A stretch of 42,451 nt of DNA from the NCBI GenBank assembly GCA_016946835.1, contig JACVTC010000338.1:1-42451 (forward strand), given 5' to 3'. Numbering within the stretch: the first letter of the stretch is position 1; every line of letters begins with the position of its first letter. Positions 8,469 to 17,857 of this stretch are shown here, piece after piece. The notes under the pieces are model-generated. The model was not told the DNA's origin and did not search any database. It was given only the letters and a program-made list of their open reading frames with translations. This DNA comes from Neocallimastix lanati (nom. inval.) (lineage: Eukaryota > Neocallimastigomycota > Neocallimastigomycetes > Neocallimastigales > Neocallimastigaceae). Made by a program: the position numbers and the translations under genes.

Positions 8469-8542
8469 GATTTCGTGGTGTAGTCGGTTATCACGTCTGT
8501 CTAACACACAGACGGTCCCCGGTTCGAATCCGGGCGAAATCA
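8469..8542 (+). tRNA. trnV(AAC): tRNA-Val (AAC), second copy
   Basis: Identical over 74 nt to the gene at 6781-6854, while upstream sequence matches only for TTGA and downstream only for TTT. The duplication is therefore confined to the gene, through gene-sized transposition, conversion or strong constraint. T8 follows directly (8543-8550). Confidence 0.98.
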
Positions 8543-8730
8543 TTTTTTTTACATCATTTTCTAGATATAAATTAAAAATGCTAAAAAAAAGAAAAAATTT
8601 AATATTTTTAATTTAATTATTATAGCAAATATTAATTTTTTGTTTCTCAAAATATTTTCGTTTCGTAAAAATAAAAGAACTAAAATGTACAATACATATA
8701 AATATATTTAGCTTTAGCAATAAAAAGAAC

Positions 8731-8813
8731 TGCCAAGAGTGAGGTTCGAACTCACGCCTCTTTCGAGACCGCATCTTAAGTGCGGCGCCTTAGACCGACT
8801 CGGCCATCTTGGC
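8731..8813 (-). tRNA. trnL(TAA): tRNA-Leu (TAA)
   Basis: An 83-nt class II tRNA with anticodon TAA in the loop CTTAAGA, reading UUA and probably UUG. The variable arm is CTC/GAG closed by a GAAA (GNRA) tetraloop. Acceptor GCCAAGA against TCTTGGC, discriminator A. It should serve the commonest leucine codon in AT-rich coding sequence. It stands alone on minus, with terminator T5 at 8722-8726. Missing from unit 3. Confidence 0.98.
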
Positions 8814-9079
8814 TAAATATAAGTTTATTTTCTTTTTAATTTGTTTTTAAGATCAGTTTCTTTTCATTTAATTATTTTTTTAATTTAAAAAATTAATCTA
8901 TAGCATATTATAATTTTATGGTACTATTAATGGAAAAATAAATTGATATATGTCTAAACGAACAAATAATAATAAAATTAATTATTAATGTTATAATAAA
9001 TATAATTATATTAAGTATATGGATAAATTATATTTAATGATATAGTATAATATTATTAATAAAGATTATAAGTGAACTT

Positions 9080-9112
<33 letters not shown>

Positions 9113-9510
9113 TATATGTATTTATTTATTTATGCTTTTTCAGTTTTAAATTTTATAATTAATCTTATAATCTTATAATCTTATAATTTGAAATACCCAT
9201 AAAATAAATTAATTATAATAAAATGTAATAATAAAAAATATTTATATTTATAAGAATGCCAATGATTTTCTAAAGCATAAATAAAAAATATTTATTTTTA
9301 AATAATTATTATTATATAATTTTAATAAAAGATCAAATATAATAGCATTACTAAGTATGAATAATGAATAAAATAGTAAATAAATAAAATATATAATAAA
9401 ATAAAAATCTGTAACTAAAAATAATGTTGAAATAATTATGTTATTGATATATATTATATGTACTTAGGATAAGTCTTTCTTTTCAACAGAATTCGGAAAA
9501 AACAACTAAG
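8814..9510. other. Spacer between divergent Leu-TAA and Gly
   Basis: A+T-rich, with (TAA)n at 9081-9111 and three 8-bp AATCTTAT copies at 9161-9184. The 40 bp before Gly (about 9468-9510) is more mixed, containing CTTTTCAACAGAATTCGG, and is a candidate upstream element. No gene is seen. Confidence 0.8.
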
Positions 9511-9581
9511 GCATTGATGGTTTAGTGGTATAATTACCGCCTGCCACGCGGTAGACCCGGGTTCGATTCCCGGTCAATGCA
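9511..9581 (+). tRNA. trnG(GCC): tRNA-Gly (GCC)
   Basis: 71 nt, anticodon GCC in the loop CTGCCAC, acceptor GCATTGA against TCAATGC, discriminator A. It reads GGC and GGU. The next gene, Thr, starts after only TTT, too short to stop Pol III reliably, so Gly-Thr is probably one precursor. No TCC glycine tRNA (for GGA) is in the unit. Confidence 0.98.
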
Positions 9582-9584
9582 TTT

Positions 9585-9657
9585 GCCTTCATGGCTCAGT
9601 CGGCAGAGCATCCCCCTAGTAAGGGGAAGGTCATCGGTTCGATTCCGATTGAAGGCA
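9585..9657 (+). tRNA. trnT(AGT): tRNA-Thr (AGT)
   Basis: 73 nt, anticodon AGT in the loop CTAGTAA between CCCC and GGGG, acceptor GCCTTCA against TGAAGGC, discriminator A. With inosine it reads ACU, ACC and ACA. It is second in the Gly-Thr pair with its 3-nt spacer. T5 follows at 9661-9665. Confidence 0.98.
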
Positions 9658-10253
9658 TTATTTTTATTTTATTTTTTTTTTTTTTTAATTTCAAAAAGTA
9701 ATATATAAATTAAATTTTTAATAATTATTGCATTTCATCAGTGTATATGTTAATTTACAAAATTAGAAAAGTTGAATTTCATCTTATAATATTTTAACTT
9801 TTACATTTAATTAAATTATTTATAATGTTTTAACTTTCACATTTAATTAAATTATTTACAGTTTTAATTTATGTTCTATACAAGGAATTATTATTTATTA
9901 CGATATTTTTTTTTTTTTTTTTTATCTATTATGAATTAAATGATTTTCACACTAATATTTAAATAAATAAATAATTAATTACGCAATTATTAAAGTTAAC
10001 ATATACTTTTTTAAAATAAAAATAAATAAAATAATAAATATAAATATATATATATATTTATAATTATTATATAATATATTTTAAACTTAAATATTACTAA
10101 ATTTTTTAATTTAAATCAAAATTTCATTTTAACTTTAAATTGTATATTTGATATTAATTTAAAAATATCAAATGATAAAATCAAAATAAATTTTATTTTC
10201 TATATTTTTATGGGGTTGTTAGTTGTTTAAAAATAAATTTAAAAACAAGATAA
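9658..10253. other. Spacer Thr-Pro with 36-bp duplication
   Basis: T-rich start, an imperfect 36-bp tandem duplication (9788-9823 and 9824-9859, three differences), a T-run near 9905-9923, then A+T-rich sequence. TATGGGGTTGTTAGTTG at about 10209-10225 is the only G-rich spot, 30-45 bp before Pro. Confidence 0.8.
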
Positions 10254-10325
10254 GGCTCATTGGTCTAGTAGTATGATTCTCGCTTTGGGTGCGAGAGGTC
10301 CCGGGTTCAATTCCCGGATGAGCCC
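10254..10325 (+). tRNA. trnP(TGG): tRNA-Pro (TGG)
   Basis: 72 nt, anticodon TGG in the loop TTTGGGT, acceptor GGCTCAT against ATGAGCC, discriminator C as in eukaryotic proline tRNAs. It reads CCA and, by wobble, other CCN codons; no AGG partner is present. It stands alone, with T6 at 10329-10334. Missing from unit 3. Confidence 0.98.
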
Positions 10326-10678
10326 CTCTTTTTTAATTTTGACTTTTTATAATAGTTATTACTTTTATAAATTCATTTTTAAAATCTACTGATAATTAAT
10401 ATCAGAATTTAAATAAAAAAGCGAAGCAAAAATATTTTGAAAAAAGGTAATAAATGTATTAAAATATTAATTTTATTCATAATTTTAGCAATATTTTATA
10501 ATTTAAATAATAAATATATATAAATATAAATAAATATCTAAAATATAATTAATTAATACAAATAAAGTAATAAATACTATCTTAAAATCATATATTAATA
10601 ATAAATTTAAACACTTATCAATTATATTAAATTGTAAGGTATACAAGAATATTATATATTTAATAATTTACTAAATAT
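10326..10678. other. Spacer Pro-Gln
   Basis: A+T-rich sequence with no repeat longer than a few units and no gene. The first bases carry the Pro terminator. Confidence 0.8.
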
Positions 10679-10750
10679 GGTTCTATAGTGTAGCGGTTAG
10701 CACATTGGACTTTGAATCCAATAACTCGAGTTCAAATCTCGATAGGACCT
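10679..10750 (+). tRNA. trnQ(TTG): tRNA-Gln (TTG)
   Basis: 72 nt, anticodon TTG in the loop CTTTGAA, acceptor GGTTCTA against TAGGACC, discriminator T. It reads CAA and probably CAG. It stands alone, with T5 at 10753-10757. No UUA or CUA glutamine tRNA, the kind used where UAA and UAG mean Gln, is in the array. Missing from unit 3. Confidence 0.98.
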
Positions 10751-10953
10751 AATTTTTAATTATATTTTTAACAATTTTTAACAATTTTAACAATTTTAAA
10801 AATTACTAAATATTAATACATTAACTTTTATTTTTATCTTTATCTTTAGTTTTTTAGCATTTAATAATAATAATATTTTTTGTAAAAAAAAAAAAGAAAA
10901 TATTCTAATAAAAATAAAATTATATTGTTAATAAAAAAAATGAAAAAGGCTTA

Positions 10954-11025
10954 CTCCCAGGCGGGGAATTGAACCCCGGTCTCCCGCGTGACAGGCGGGG
11001 ATACTCACCACTATACTACCTGGGA
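10954..11025 (-). tRNA. trnD(GTC): tRNA-Asp (GTC)
   Basis: 72 nt, anticodon GTC in the loop CTGTCAC, acceptor TCCCAGG against CCTGGGA, discriminator G, the usual aspartate base. It converges on Gln across a 203-bp spacer. The terminator on minus is T5 (10943-10947), backed by T8 (10933-10940). Missing from unit 3. Confidence 0.98.
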
Positions 11026-11796
11026 TGGCTTTAATTATCTTTTGATCTTATTTTGTCATATACACTATGTCACCGAATTTTAAAGTATGATCATATAATT
11101 AAAGCATTTAATTAGAATTTAGAATTTCATTAAATAAAATATATTCAATATAAATTTATTTCAACATTTAAATCATGTTATACTTATTTAATTGTATTTT
11201 GTACTTAAATTTAATTGTATTTTGTACTTAATTTTAAAGATAAAGATTTTTATGAAAACTTAATTTTTTATTTTTATTATTTTAATAAATATATATAAAT
11301 ATATATAAATTAAATATATAATATTTATAAATATTAAGAATTAATCAATAAAACATACTATAACATTGAAATTAAAATAAATATTATATTATTCAATTAT
11401 TTAATATTATATAATCAAAAATGTATAATTCATTTTAATTATTTGCTTTTGACTTTTTTTTATTTTTATTTTTATTGCTTTCTTTTATTTTATTTATTAT
11501 TTTATTTTATTTATTATTTTATTTTATTTATTATTTTATTTTATTTATTATTTTATTTTATTTATTATTTTTATTTTTAATATATTGTATTCGAGTTTAA
11601 ATAATATTTAATTGTTAATTAATTATTTCATTTTCAGTTGAATAATAATTCATAAATTTAATTTTTATCTCCATAATTATTTACAAATTTATTTTTAAAA
11701 ATTTTTTTCATAAATACTACATAAAAACAAAAATTATTTTATAACCATTTGATTTTTAGTAGTACAAGATTTATTCTTAATCATAATTATAGGCAA
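11026..11796. other. Spacer between divergent Asp and Ile with 17-bp minisatellite
   Basis: A 23-bp near-exact duplication (TTTAATTGTATTTTGTACTT at 11187 and 11210), A+T-rich sequence, then the 17-bp minisatellite (11483-11567). The right breakpoint of the unit 3 deletion lies in this minisatellite. About 45 bp of more mixed sequence precedes Ile. Confidence 0.85.
11483..11567 (+). repeat. 17-bp minisatellite, five copies
   Basis: Five head-to-tail copies of TTTTATTTTATTTATTA. Recurs in units 2 and 4; in unit 3 it is fused to the remains of the 10-bp minisatellite. Confidence 0.92.
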
Positions 11797-11870
11797 GCTC
11801 TGTTAGCTCAGTCGGTTAGAGCGTGGTGCTAATAACGCCAAGGTCGCAGGTTCGACCCCTGCACAGAGCA
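11797..11870 (+). tRNA. trnI(AAT): tRNA-Ile (AAT), plus-strand copy
   Basis: Identical over 74 nt to the minus-strand gene at 7333-7406. The 16 nt to the next gene (AACTGAATGTAAAATT) lacks a T-run, so an Ile-Lys precursor is expected as in the inverted pair. There the spacer is a different 8-mer: the genes are identical but the spacers are not. Confidence 0.98.
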
Positions 11871-11886
11871 AACTGAATGTAAAATT

Positions 11887-11959
11887 GCCCGGCTAGCTCA
11901 ATCGGTAGAGCGTGAGACTCTTAATCTCAAGGTTGTGGGTTCGACCCCCACGTTGGGCG
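11887..11959 (+). tRNA. trnK(CTT): tRNA-Lys (CTT), plus-strand copy
   Basis: Identical over 73 nt to 7252-7324. It is second in the plus-strand Ile-Lys pair, with T6 terminator at 11963-11968. Together with the TTT gene at 12740 the unit has three lysine tRNA genes, the most for any amino acid. Confidence 0.98.
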
Positions 11960-12739
11960 ATATTTTTTGGTAGTATTCTTTTAATCAAATAGCCTAAGTA
12001 TATATAAATATTTTAATTAAACTACTTTTTAATGTATATATATATATATATATTTTAATTAAACTACTTTTAATATATATATATATAATATATATTTTAA
12101 TTAAAACTACTTTTTAATATATATATATGTTTTAATGATAAATCAATATTTATATATATAATAAATAATAAGTTATGACTAACCACTAGTTTCATAAATT
12201 AAATTTTAAATTTGAATTATATAATATATATATTTTTAATTTTATAAATTACATATATATATAATATTTTTCTTATTATATATATTTATATATATATTAA
12301 TGAAATATTAAATAAATTGTATATTGTTATTAATTGAAAATATTTAATATGATAACTATAATTTTATAACATTTAAAATTTTAATACAATAGAATTATTT
12401 TTAATTTAAAATTAATTTGTCTAACGTTTATTTTGATATTAATATTTATTTTGATATTAAAATTTATTTTGAAATTAAAATTTACTAATATCTTAAAATA
12501 GATATTAATTATTATGAATTAACAAATTTTAAACTTAAAATAAGAAAATATGCTAATTTATTTAAATATATTGTTTAAGTTAACATATTTTCTTATTTTA
12601 AGAAAATATAAAAACAAAAAATAATAAATAATATATATATATATATATATATTTTTATCATAAGAATTTCCAAAAATTATTAAGTAATATAACGAGAAAA
12701 AAAAATTTAAAGCAGGAAAAAACGAAACCAGAAAGCGTA
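11960..12739. other. Spacer Lys-Lys: TA-rich 50-bp repeat and long hairpin
   Basis: Three variant copies of a roughly 50-bp motif (TTTTAATTAAACTACTTTT plus a TA run; 12008-12130), a second TA-rich zone (12200-12300), two short TTTATTTTGATATTAA copies near 12428-12460, a 19-bp inverted repeat (12534-12602) and a TA run at about 12632-12652. No gene is seen. Confidence 0.85.
12534..12602. repeat. Perfect 19-bp inverted repeat, 31-nt loop
   Basis: CTTAAAATAAGAAAATATG (12534-12552) is exactly repeated in reverse complement at 12584-12602. After one mismatch the pairing continues a few bases into the loop. A perfect 19-bp arm stands out from the short palindromes common in AT-rich DNA. It sits about 140 bp upstream of the Lys-Asn pair. 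Function unknown; a cruciform or an MITE remnant is possible. Confidence 0.9.
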
Positions 12740-12812
12740 GCCCTGTTAGCTCAGTTGGTAGAGCGTGCGGCTTTTAACCGCAAGGTCGGGGGTTCGAGCC
12801 CCCCATAGGGCG
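12740..12812 (+). tRNA. trnK(TTT): tRNA-Lys (TTT)
   Basis: 73 nt, anticodon TTT in the loop CTTTTAA, acceptor GCCCTGT against ATAGGGC, discriminator G. It reads AAA, the main lysine codon in AT-rich genes. Asn starts only 2 nt later (spacer TA), so the two must share a primary transcript, and RNase P and RNase Z have to cut within two nucleotides of each other. The only T-run inside the gene is the TTTT of the anticodon loop, as in other tRNA-Lys-TTT genes. Confidence 0.98.
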
Positions 12813-12814
12813 TA

Positions 12815-12888
12815 GCTCTTATGGCGCAATTGGCTAGCGCGTTCGGCTGTTAACCGAGAGGTTGGTGGTTCAAGCCCACCTAGGAGCG
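12815..12888 (+). tRNA. trnN(GTT): tRNA-Asn (GTT)
   Basis: 74 nt, anticodon GTT in the loop CTGTTAA, acceptor GCTCTTA against TAGGAGC, discriminator G. It is second in the tightly spaced Lys-Asn pair, with terminator TTTCTTTTTT directly downstream (T6 at 12893-12898). It is the last gene of the unit; the next unit begins 14 bp later. Confidence 0.98.
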
Positions 12889-12958
12889 TTTCTTTTTTAT
12901 TATTTTCATGAAATAATATTGGTATTATTAATTTTTTACAATTTAAAGCACTAAATTA

Positions 12959-13009
<51 letters not shown>

Positions 13010-13357
13010 ATATATTTATCATTGAATTAATAAATAATTTATTATTATTCATTGTATTTTATGAGATAAAAAAGATTTATATAAAAATATAAAAAATATA
13101 AAAAAAATAAAAAATATTAATATTAAAAATAAAAATAAAAATAAAAATAAAAATAAAAATAAAAATAAAAATAAAAATAAAAAATAAAAATATTGTATTG
13201 CTATTGACTATATTATTTATTAAAGTAAAATAATTATTAAATGTTGTCTTTTACGTAGTAAATTATTATACCATTATATTAAAATGAATAAAATAATTTA
13301 TTTTATATTTTACTAACCTATAATTATTAATTTAAATAAAAAAAATAAGGTTCAAAA
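12889..13357. other. Unit 1/unit 2 junction region
   Basis: Asn terminator, then the sequence that opens each unit: T38 (12965-13002), the AAAAAT tract and A+T-rich DNA up to tRNA-Ala. Nothing marks the junction as special beyond the homology that defines it. Confidence 0.85.
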
Positions 13358-13430
13358 TGGAGAATCCGGGCGTCGATCCCGGTGCCTCTCGCATGCTAAG
13401 CGAGCGCTCTACCATTTGAGCTAATTCCCC
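13358..13430 (-). tRNA. trnA(AGC): tRNA-Ala (AGC), unit 2
   Basis: Copy of 3129-3201, no difference seen. Confidence 0.98.
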
Positions 13431-13708
13431 TTCTTTGATAATATTTCTATGTTGTCTATACTTGTGGTACGAAGTAAATTTATAATTTTATTATCATTAT
13501 TATTGTTATTATTATCATTATTATCATTACTATCATTATTATCATTATTATTATTACTATCACTATTATTGTTATTATTGTTATAAATATTATTATAATT
13601 GTTATTAATATTATTATTATTTTTGTTAATATTATTATTACTAGTACTAATATTAATGTTATTATTATTTTTATTATTTAATTTTTGGTATAAGTCGTTT
13701 TTATCTAT
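13421..13708 (-). other. Start-less Asn-rich open frame, unit 2
   Basis: Copy of 3192-3479, open over the same 95 codons. Confidence 0.3.
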
Positions 13709-14100
13709 TTAATTTTTTATCTAAATAAATTAAAATTGTAATTTTTATAATTTTTATTACTTTTAAGATTGTATTTAATTTTTATAATTTTTATTACTTT
13801 TAATACTGTATTTATTTTTAATTATATAAAAGAAAAATCTAATATAAAATAAGCAAATAAATAATGTTAATAATTAATACTTAAATTTTACATAATAAAT
13901 AATATATTATATATATTATATATTATATATATTATATATTTTATGTATTTTATGTATTTTATGTATTCTATATATTCTATAATAAATCATATATCTAAAA
14001 ATTGTATTATTAAGTAAATAAATATTATTTTAAATATTATAAACTATTTCTATTTGACATATTCATTAAAGAAACAAAAAAAAAGAAAAAACCTAAAAAG

Positions 14101-14173
14101 TGCCGTTCCCAGGATTCGAACCTGGGTCGAGTCGGCCACAACGACTTATACTAAACCACTATACGAGAACGGC
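14101..14173 (-). tRNA. trnH(GTG): tRNA-His (GTG), unit 2
   Basis: Copy of 3872-3944, no difference seen; the G at -1 is kept. Confidence 0.98.
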
Positions 14174-14525
14174 CAAAATCACTTTATTTATATAAGTTTG
14201 AAAAGTATAAATTCAATATAGATTAACATTAAATAATGGTAATTATTTTACTAACTTCATATTTATGTATAAAAAATTTCTTGACAATTTGATAATAATT
14301 TTAATTTAATAATTATTAGAAATCTGAATTTTGATAATAAATTTTCATTAAAATATTAAACATTATTAAAATTAATAATAATATTAATCTTTAATTTTTT
14401 TTTAATTTCATATTATTTTTATTATTAATGAATTTAATAAATAAATAAATATATATAGAAGTACTATTAAATGAATAAAAACTGAAAACGCATAAAAATT
14501 AAAAATTTAAAAAATTAAATAAAAA

Positions 14526-14598
14526 TGCGACCTCCGTGGCTTGAACACGGGACCTTTAGATCTTCAGTCTAACGCTCTCCCAGCTGAGCTAAGGTCGC
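14526..14598 (-). tRNA. trnF(GAA): tRNA-Phe (GAA), unit 2
   Basis: Copy of 4297-4369, second in the Tyr-Phe pair. Confidence 0.98.
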
Positions 14599-14609
14599 TA
14601 AATTTTAAA

Positions 14610-14694
14610 TCCTTCGAACCGGAGTCGAACCAGTGACATGTTGATTACTATATAATTCTACAGTCAACCGCTCTACCAACTGAGCTATCGAAGG
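14610..14694 (-). tRNA. trnY(GTA): tRNA-Tyr (GTA) with intron, unit 2
   Basis: Copy of 4381-4465 with the same 12-nt intron (14646-14657). Confidence 0.97.
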
Positions 14695-15498
14695 ATCTTG
14701 TAAAATTATGCCAGAGAACCAATATAAAATATACTTATTATATGTTAAACATAAAACTCTAGATTTTTAAAGAATATATTTTAATATATATCATAAAATG
14801 GATACAATTTAATGGTTTAATAATATCATTAATAAATATTTATATTTTAATTAAAAAATTATAATTAAGTACTTTAATTTATAAATTTATATATTATATT
14901 AAAAAAAAAAAAAAATTTTTAGAAATTTAATTAAAATATTTTTATTAAATTAATTAATAGGTTTATATATAAATATAATATCATGAATTATAAATAGCTA
15001 TAAAAATAGATAAATTTTTTATAATTGAAAATATTACTATTTTCTATATTGTATTTTATAAGTATTAATATTATTTATGAATTTTAATTAAAATATTTAT
15101 TATATAATTATATATTGATATACACATTTCTTTATATTGTAATTAAAACTTAAATACATTATTATAATTATTTTATGTCTTTGTTTTTATTATTTTTTTT
15201 TAAAATATTTATTTATATTTTTAATTTTTCGTTATTTATTATTTTTGATTATCATAACTTTTATTATTAATTTAAGAATTTTTAAAATTTCGTCTAATAC
15301 TTTAAAAATTGCTTACATATATATTTTATTATAACTAAATAAAAAATAAATAAAATATAAATTATAAATAATATATAACATTTTTATATCTTAATTTATC
15401 ATTATCATTAAATCATTTATTATTTGTATTAATAGAAATAAAAAAATAAAAATAAAAAAAAAAGAACGAAATATTGATACCAAAATTTAGTAAAAAAG

Positions 15499-15581
15499 TG
15501 AACAGAGTGGGATTCGAACCCACGCCTACGAATAGATCACGGCCTTAACGTGACGCCTTAGACCAACTCGGCCATCTGTCC
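15499..15581 (-). tRNA. trnL(AAG): tRNA-Leu (AAG), unit 2
   Basis: Copy of 5270-5352, no difference seen. Confidence 0.98.
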
Positions 15582-15813
15582 AAGTTAATAATTTTTAATT
15601 GAAATTTTCTTTTCTACCAATACTAAATTATCATTATATGATAATAATGTTATCAATGATATATACTATGCTAAAATTATTAACTAAATAATATAAATAG
15701 TAAATAGTGCAATTAATCATAATCAATTTTAATTTTATTGGTAAATAATATATATGTATTTAAATTTTAATATACTTTAATCAAAATATAGAAAAAAAAA
15801 AGATCAAAAGTAA

Positions 15814-15885
15814 TTCCGCATCGGGGAATCGAACCCCGGCCGCCACGGTGAAAGCGTGGAATCCTAGCCACTGGACCAATGCGGA
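15814..15885 (-). tRNA. trnE(TTC): tRNA-Glu (TTC), unit 2
   Basis: Copy of 5585-5656, no difference seen. Confidence 0.98.
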
Positions 15886-17009
15886 TCTTGTTATTTTAAA
15901 CTTTCATTTCTTGCTTTTTTATTATATCTTTGTAGTACAAAATTTTTCAATAGGTTAGGATTATTAATTTTATTATTAATACTATTAAATTATTAAATTA
16001 TTAATATTACTAAATTGTTACATTTTTTCTTAAATTTTATATAATTAAACTTTACATTATTTAAATTAATTGTTTAAAGTTATTTATTAATATACATTAT
16101 TTAAATTAATTGTTTAAAGTTATTTATTAATATCTTTTCATTTTTTTTCTTATTTAAATTTTTATTTATCTAGTATTATTTTATTAATATTTTTATTTTT
16201 TCTTTTTTTTTTTTATTTTTTAATTTTCTTTTTTCATTTTTGTCTTTATTTAATAAATAATATTTTTCAAGTTAATTGTAATACTTAAAAGTGAATTTGT
16301 TCGATTCAATATAATCTTAGCAAAACTTCTAAATATTATTTATAATATTAATAAACTAATATATATGCATTTCAATGTACTTAATTTAATATTTATTATT
16401 AATAATAAATAATTATTTTTAATTTTATTTCATTCTTAAATTAGTTTTGAAAATAACAAATATATATATATATATATTACTATTATTTTATAATGAAAAA
16501 AAAAAGAAAAAAAAAAAGTTAAAAAGTTAAATTAATATTAAAATATTATAAATTGTGAAAATTTTATATTTTATTTATTTATTTTATACTTTTAAGTTTA
16601 GTTATTAAATTTTAATTTACCTTATTTTTAATTTAGTTTTAGTTTTTCTGTTTGATTGTTCCATTATCTTCAAAAGTTTTTATAAGCTATTTTAATATTA
16701 AATATTATATATAAATTAAAATAAAATTAACAGTTATTTATTTATTAAAATTATTTCCAATAAGTTTATTTAATTTCTTAAAATACTAAATTTTAATTTT
16801 TAATTATTTTTAAACATTTATATTATATATTAATAAATATATTATTATTTAATTTAATAAATATATAATATATATTTAATTAATATATCTATTCAATTAA
16901 TATATCTATTTAATTGAAGTGATATTGATAATTTTATAAATAATTTATAAATATTTTATATTGTAAATTATTATACAATATAGAAAATTTTGAAAAATTT
17001 TGTCAGATT

Positions 17010-17083
17010 GATTTCGTGGTGTAGTCGGTTATCACGTCTGTCTAACACACAGACGGTCCCCGGTTCGAATCCGGGCGAAATCA
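17010..17083 (+). tRNA. trnV(AAC): tRNA-Val (AAC) first copy, unit 2
   Basis: Copy of 6781-6854; pairs with Ser 6 nt downstream. Confidence 0.98.
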
Positions 17084-17089
17084 TTATTT

Positions 17090-17171
17090 GACAGCATGTC
17101 CGAGTGGTTAAGGAGTGTGACTAGAAATCACATAGGCTCTGCCTGCGCAGGTTCAAGTCCTGCTGCTGTCG
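17090..17171 (+). tRNA. trnS(AGA): tRNA-Ser (AGA), unit 2
   Basis: Copy of 6861-6942, no difference seen. Confidence 0.98.
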
Positions 17172-17480
17172 TTTTTGCTTTATTTTTATTATAAAAATGC
17201 AATTATACATTAAATTTTATATATTAAAAAACTCAAAAAAAAAAAAAAAAAAGTTAATATTAAAATGCAATATGAAATTTTTAGAAATTGTTATTTTTTT
17301 TTTTTTTTTTTTTTAATTTTTTTATTTTTTATTTTATTTTTATTTTTTTTTTTTTGTTTTGTTTTTATTTATTTATTTATTTTTTTTTATTTTCATTTAT
17401 TTATTTGCATTTTTATTTTCTTTTTTATTTTTATTTTATTAAAAACAAAAACTAAAAACAAAAATTAAAATATAAAAAAG

Positions 17481-17553
17481 CGCCCAACGTGGGGGTCGAA
17501 CCCACAACCTTGAGATTAAGAGTCTCACGCTCTACCGATTGAGCTAGCCGGGC
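17481..17553 (-). tRNA. trnK(CTT): tRNA-Lys (CTT) minus copy, unit 2
   Basis: Copy of 7252-7324, second in the minus-strand Ile-Lys pair. Confidence 0.98.
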
Positions 17554-17561
17554 AAATGAAA

Positions 17562-17635
17562 TGCTCTGTGCAGGGGTCGAACCTGCGACCTTGGCGTTAT
17601 TAGCACCACGCTCTAACCGACTGAGCTAACAGAGC
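17562..17635 (-). tRNA. trnI(AAT): tRNA-Ile (AAT) minus copy, unit 2
   Basis: Copy of 7333-7406, no difference seen. Confidence 0.98.
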
Positions 17636-17809
17636 TATTTTATCTTTATTTTGAAAAATATTTTTGAAATAGGGTATATTATTTAATATATTATATAATA
17701 TATTATTTATTATTATTTATTATTATTTATTATTATTTATTATTATTTATTATTATTTATTATTATTTATTATTATTTATTATTATTTATTATTATTTAT
17801 TATTATTTA

Positions 17810-17857
<48 letters not shown>

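Larger units (their letters stand above)
2681..12902. repeat. tRNA array unit 1 (complete, 10,222 bp)
   Basis: First full unit, with all 22 tRNA genes. The left edge is set by the point where similarity to units 2-5 begins, at TTTTCATGAAATAATAT. In the other units this follows directly after the Asn gene and its T-run terminator; here unrelated flank precedes it. Near its left edge unit 1 differs from the others by G for T at 2699, one T fewer near 2714, one A fewer near 3060-3066 and a shorter poly-T. From 3129 to 12888 it keeps a constant offset of 10,229 to unit 2, so there is no net length change over 9.7 kb. Confidence 0.97.

Noticed and set aside
10209-10225. G-rich spot TATGGGGTTGTTAGTTG upstream of tRNA-Pro as a telomere-like or promoter motif
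   Set aside because: A single occurrence per unit with no repetition and no matching motif upstream of other genes.
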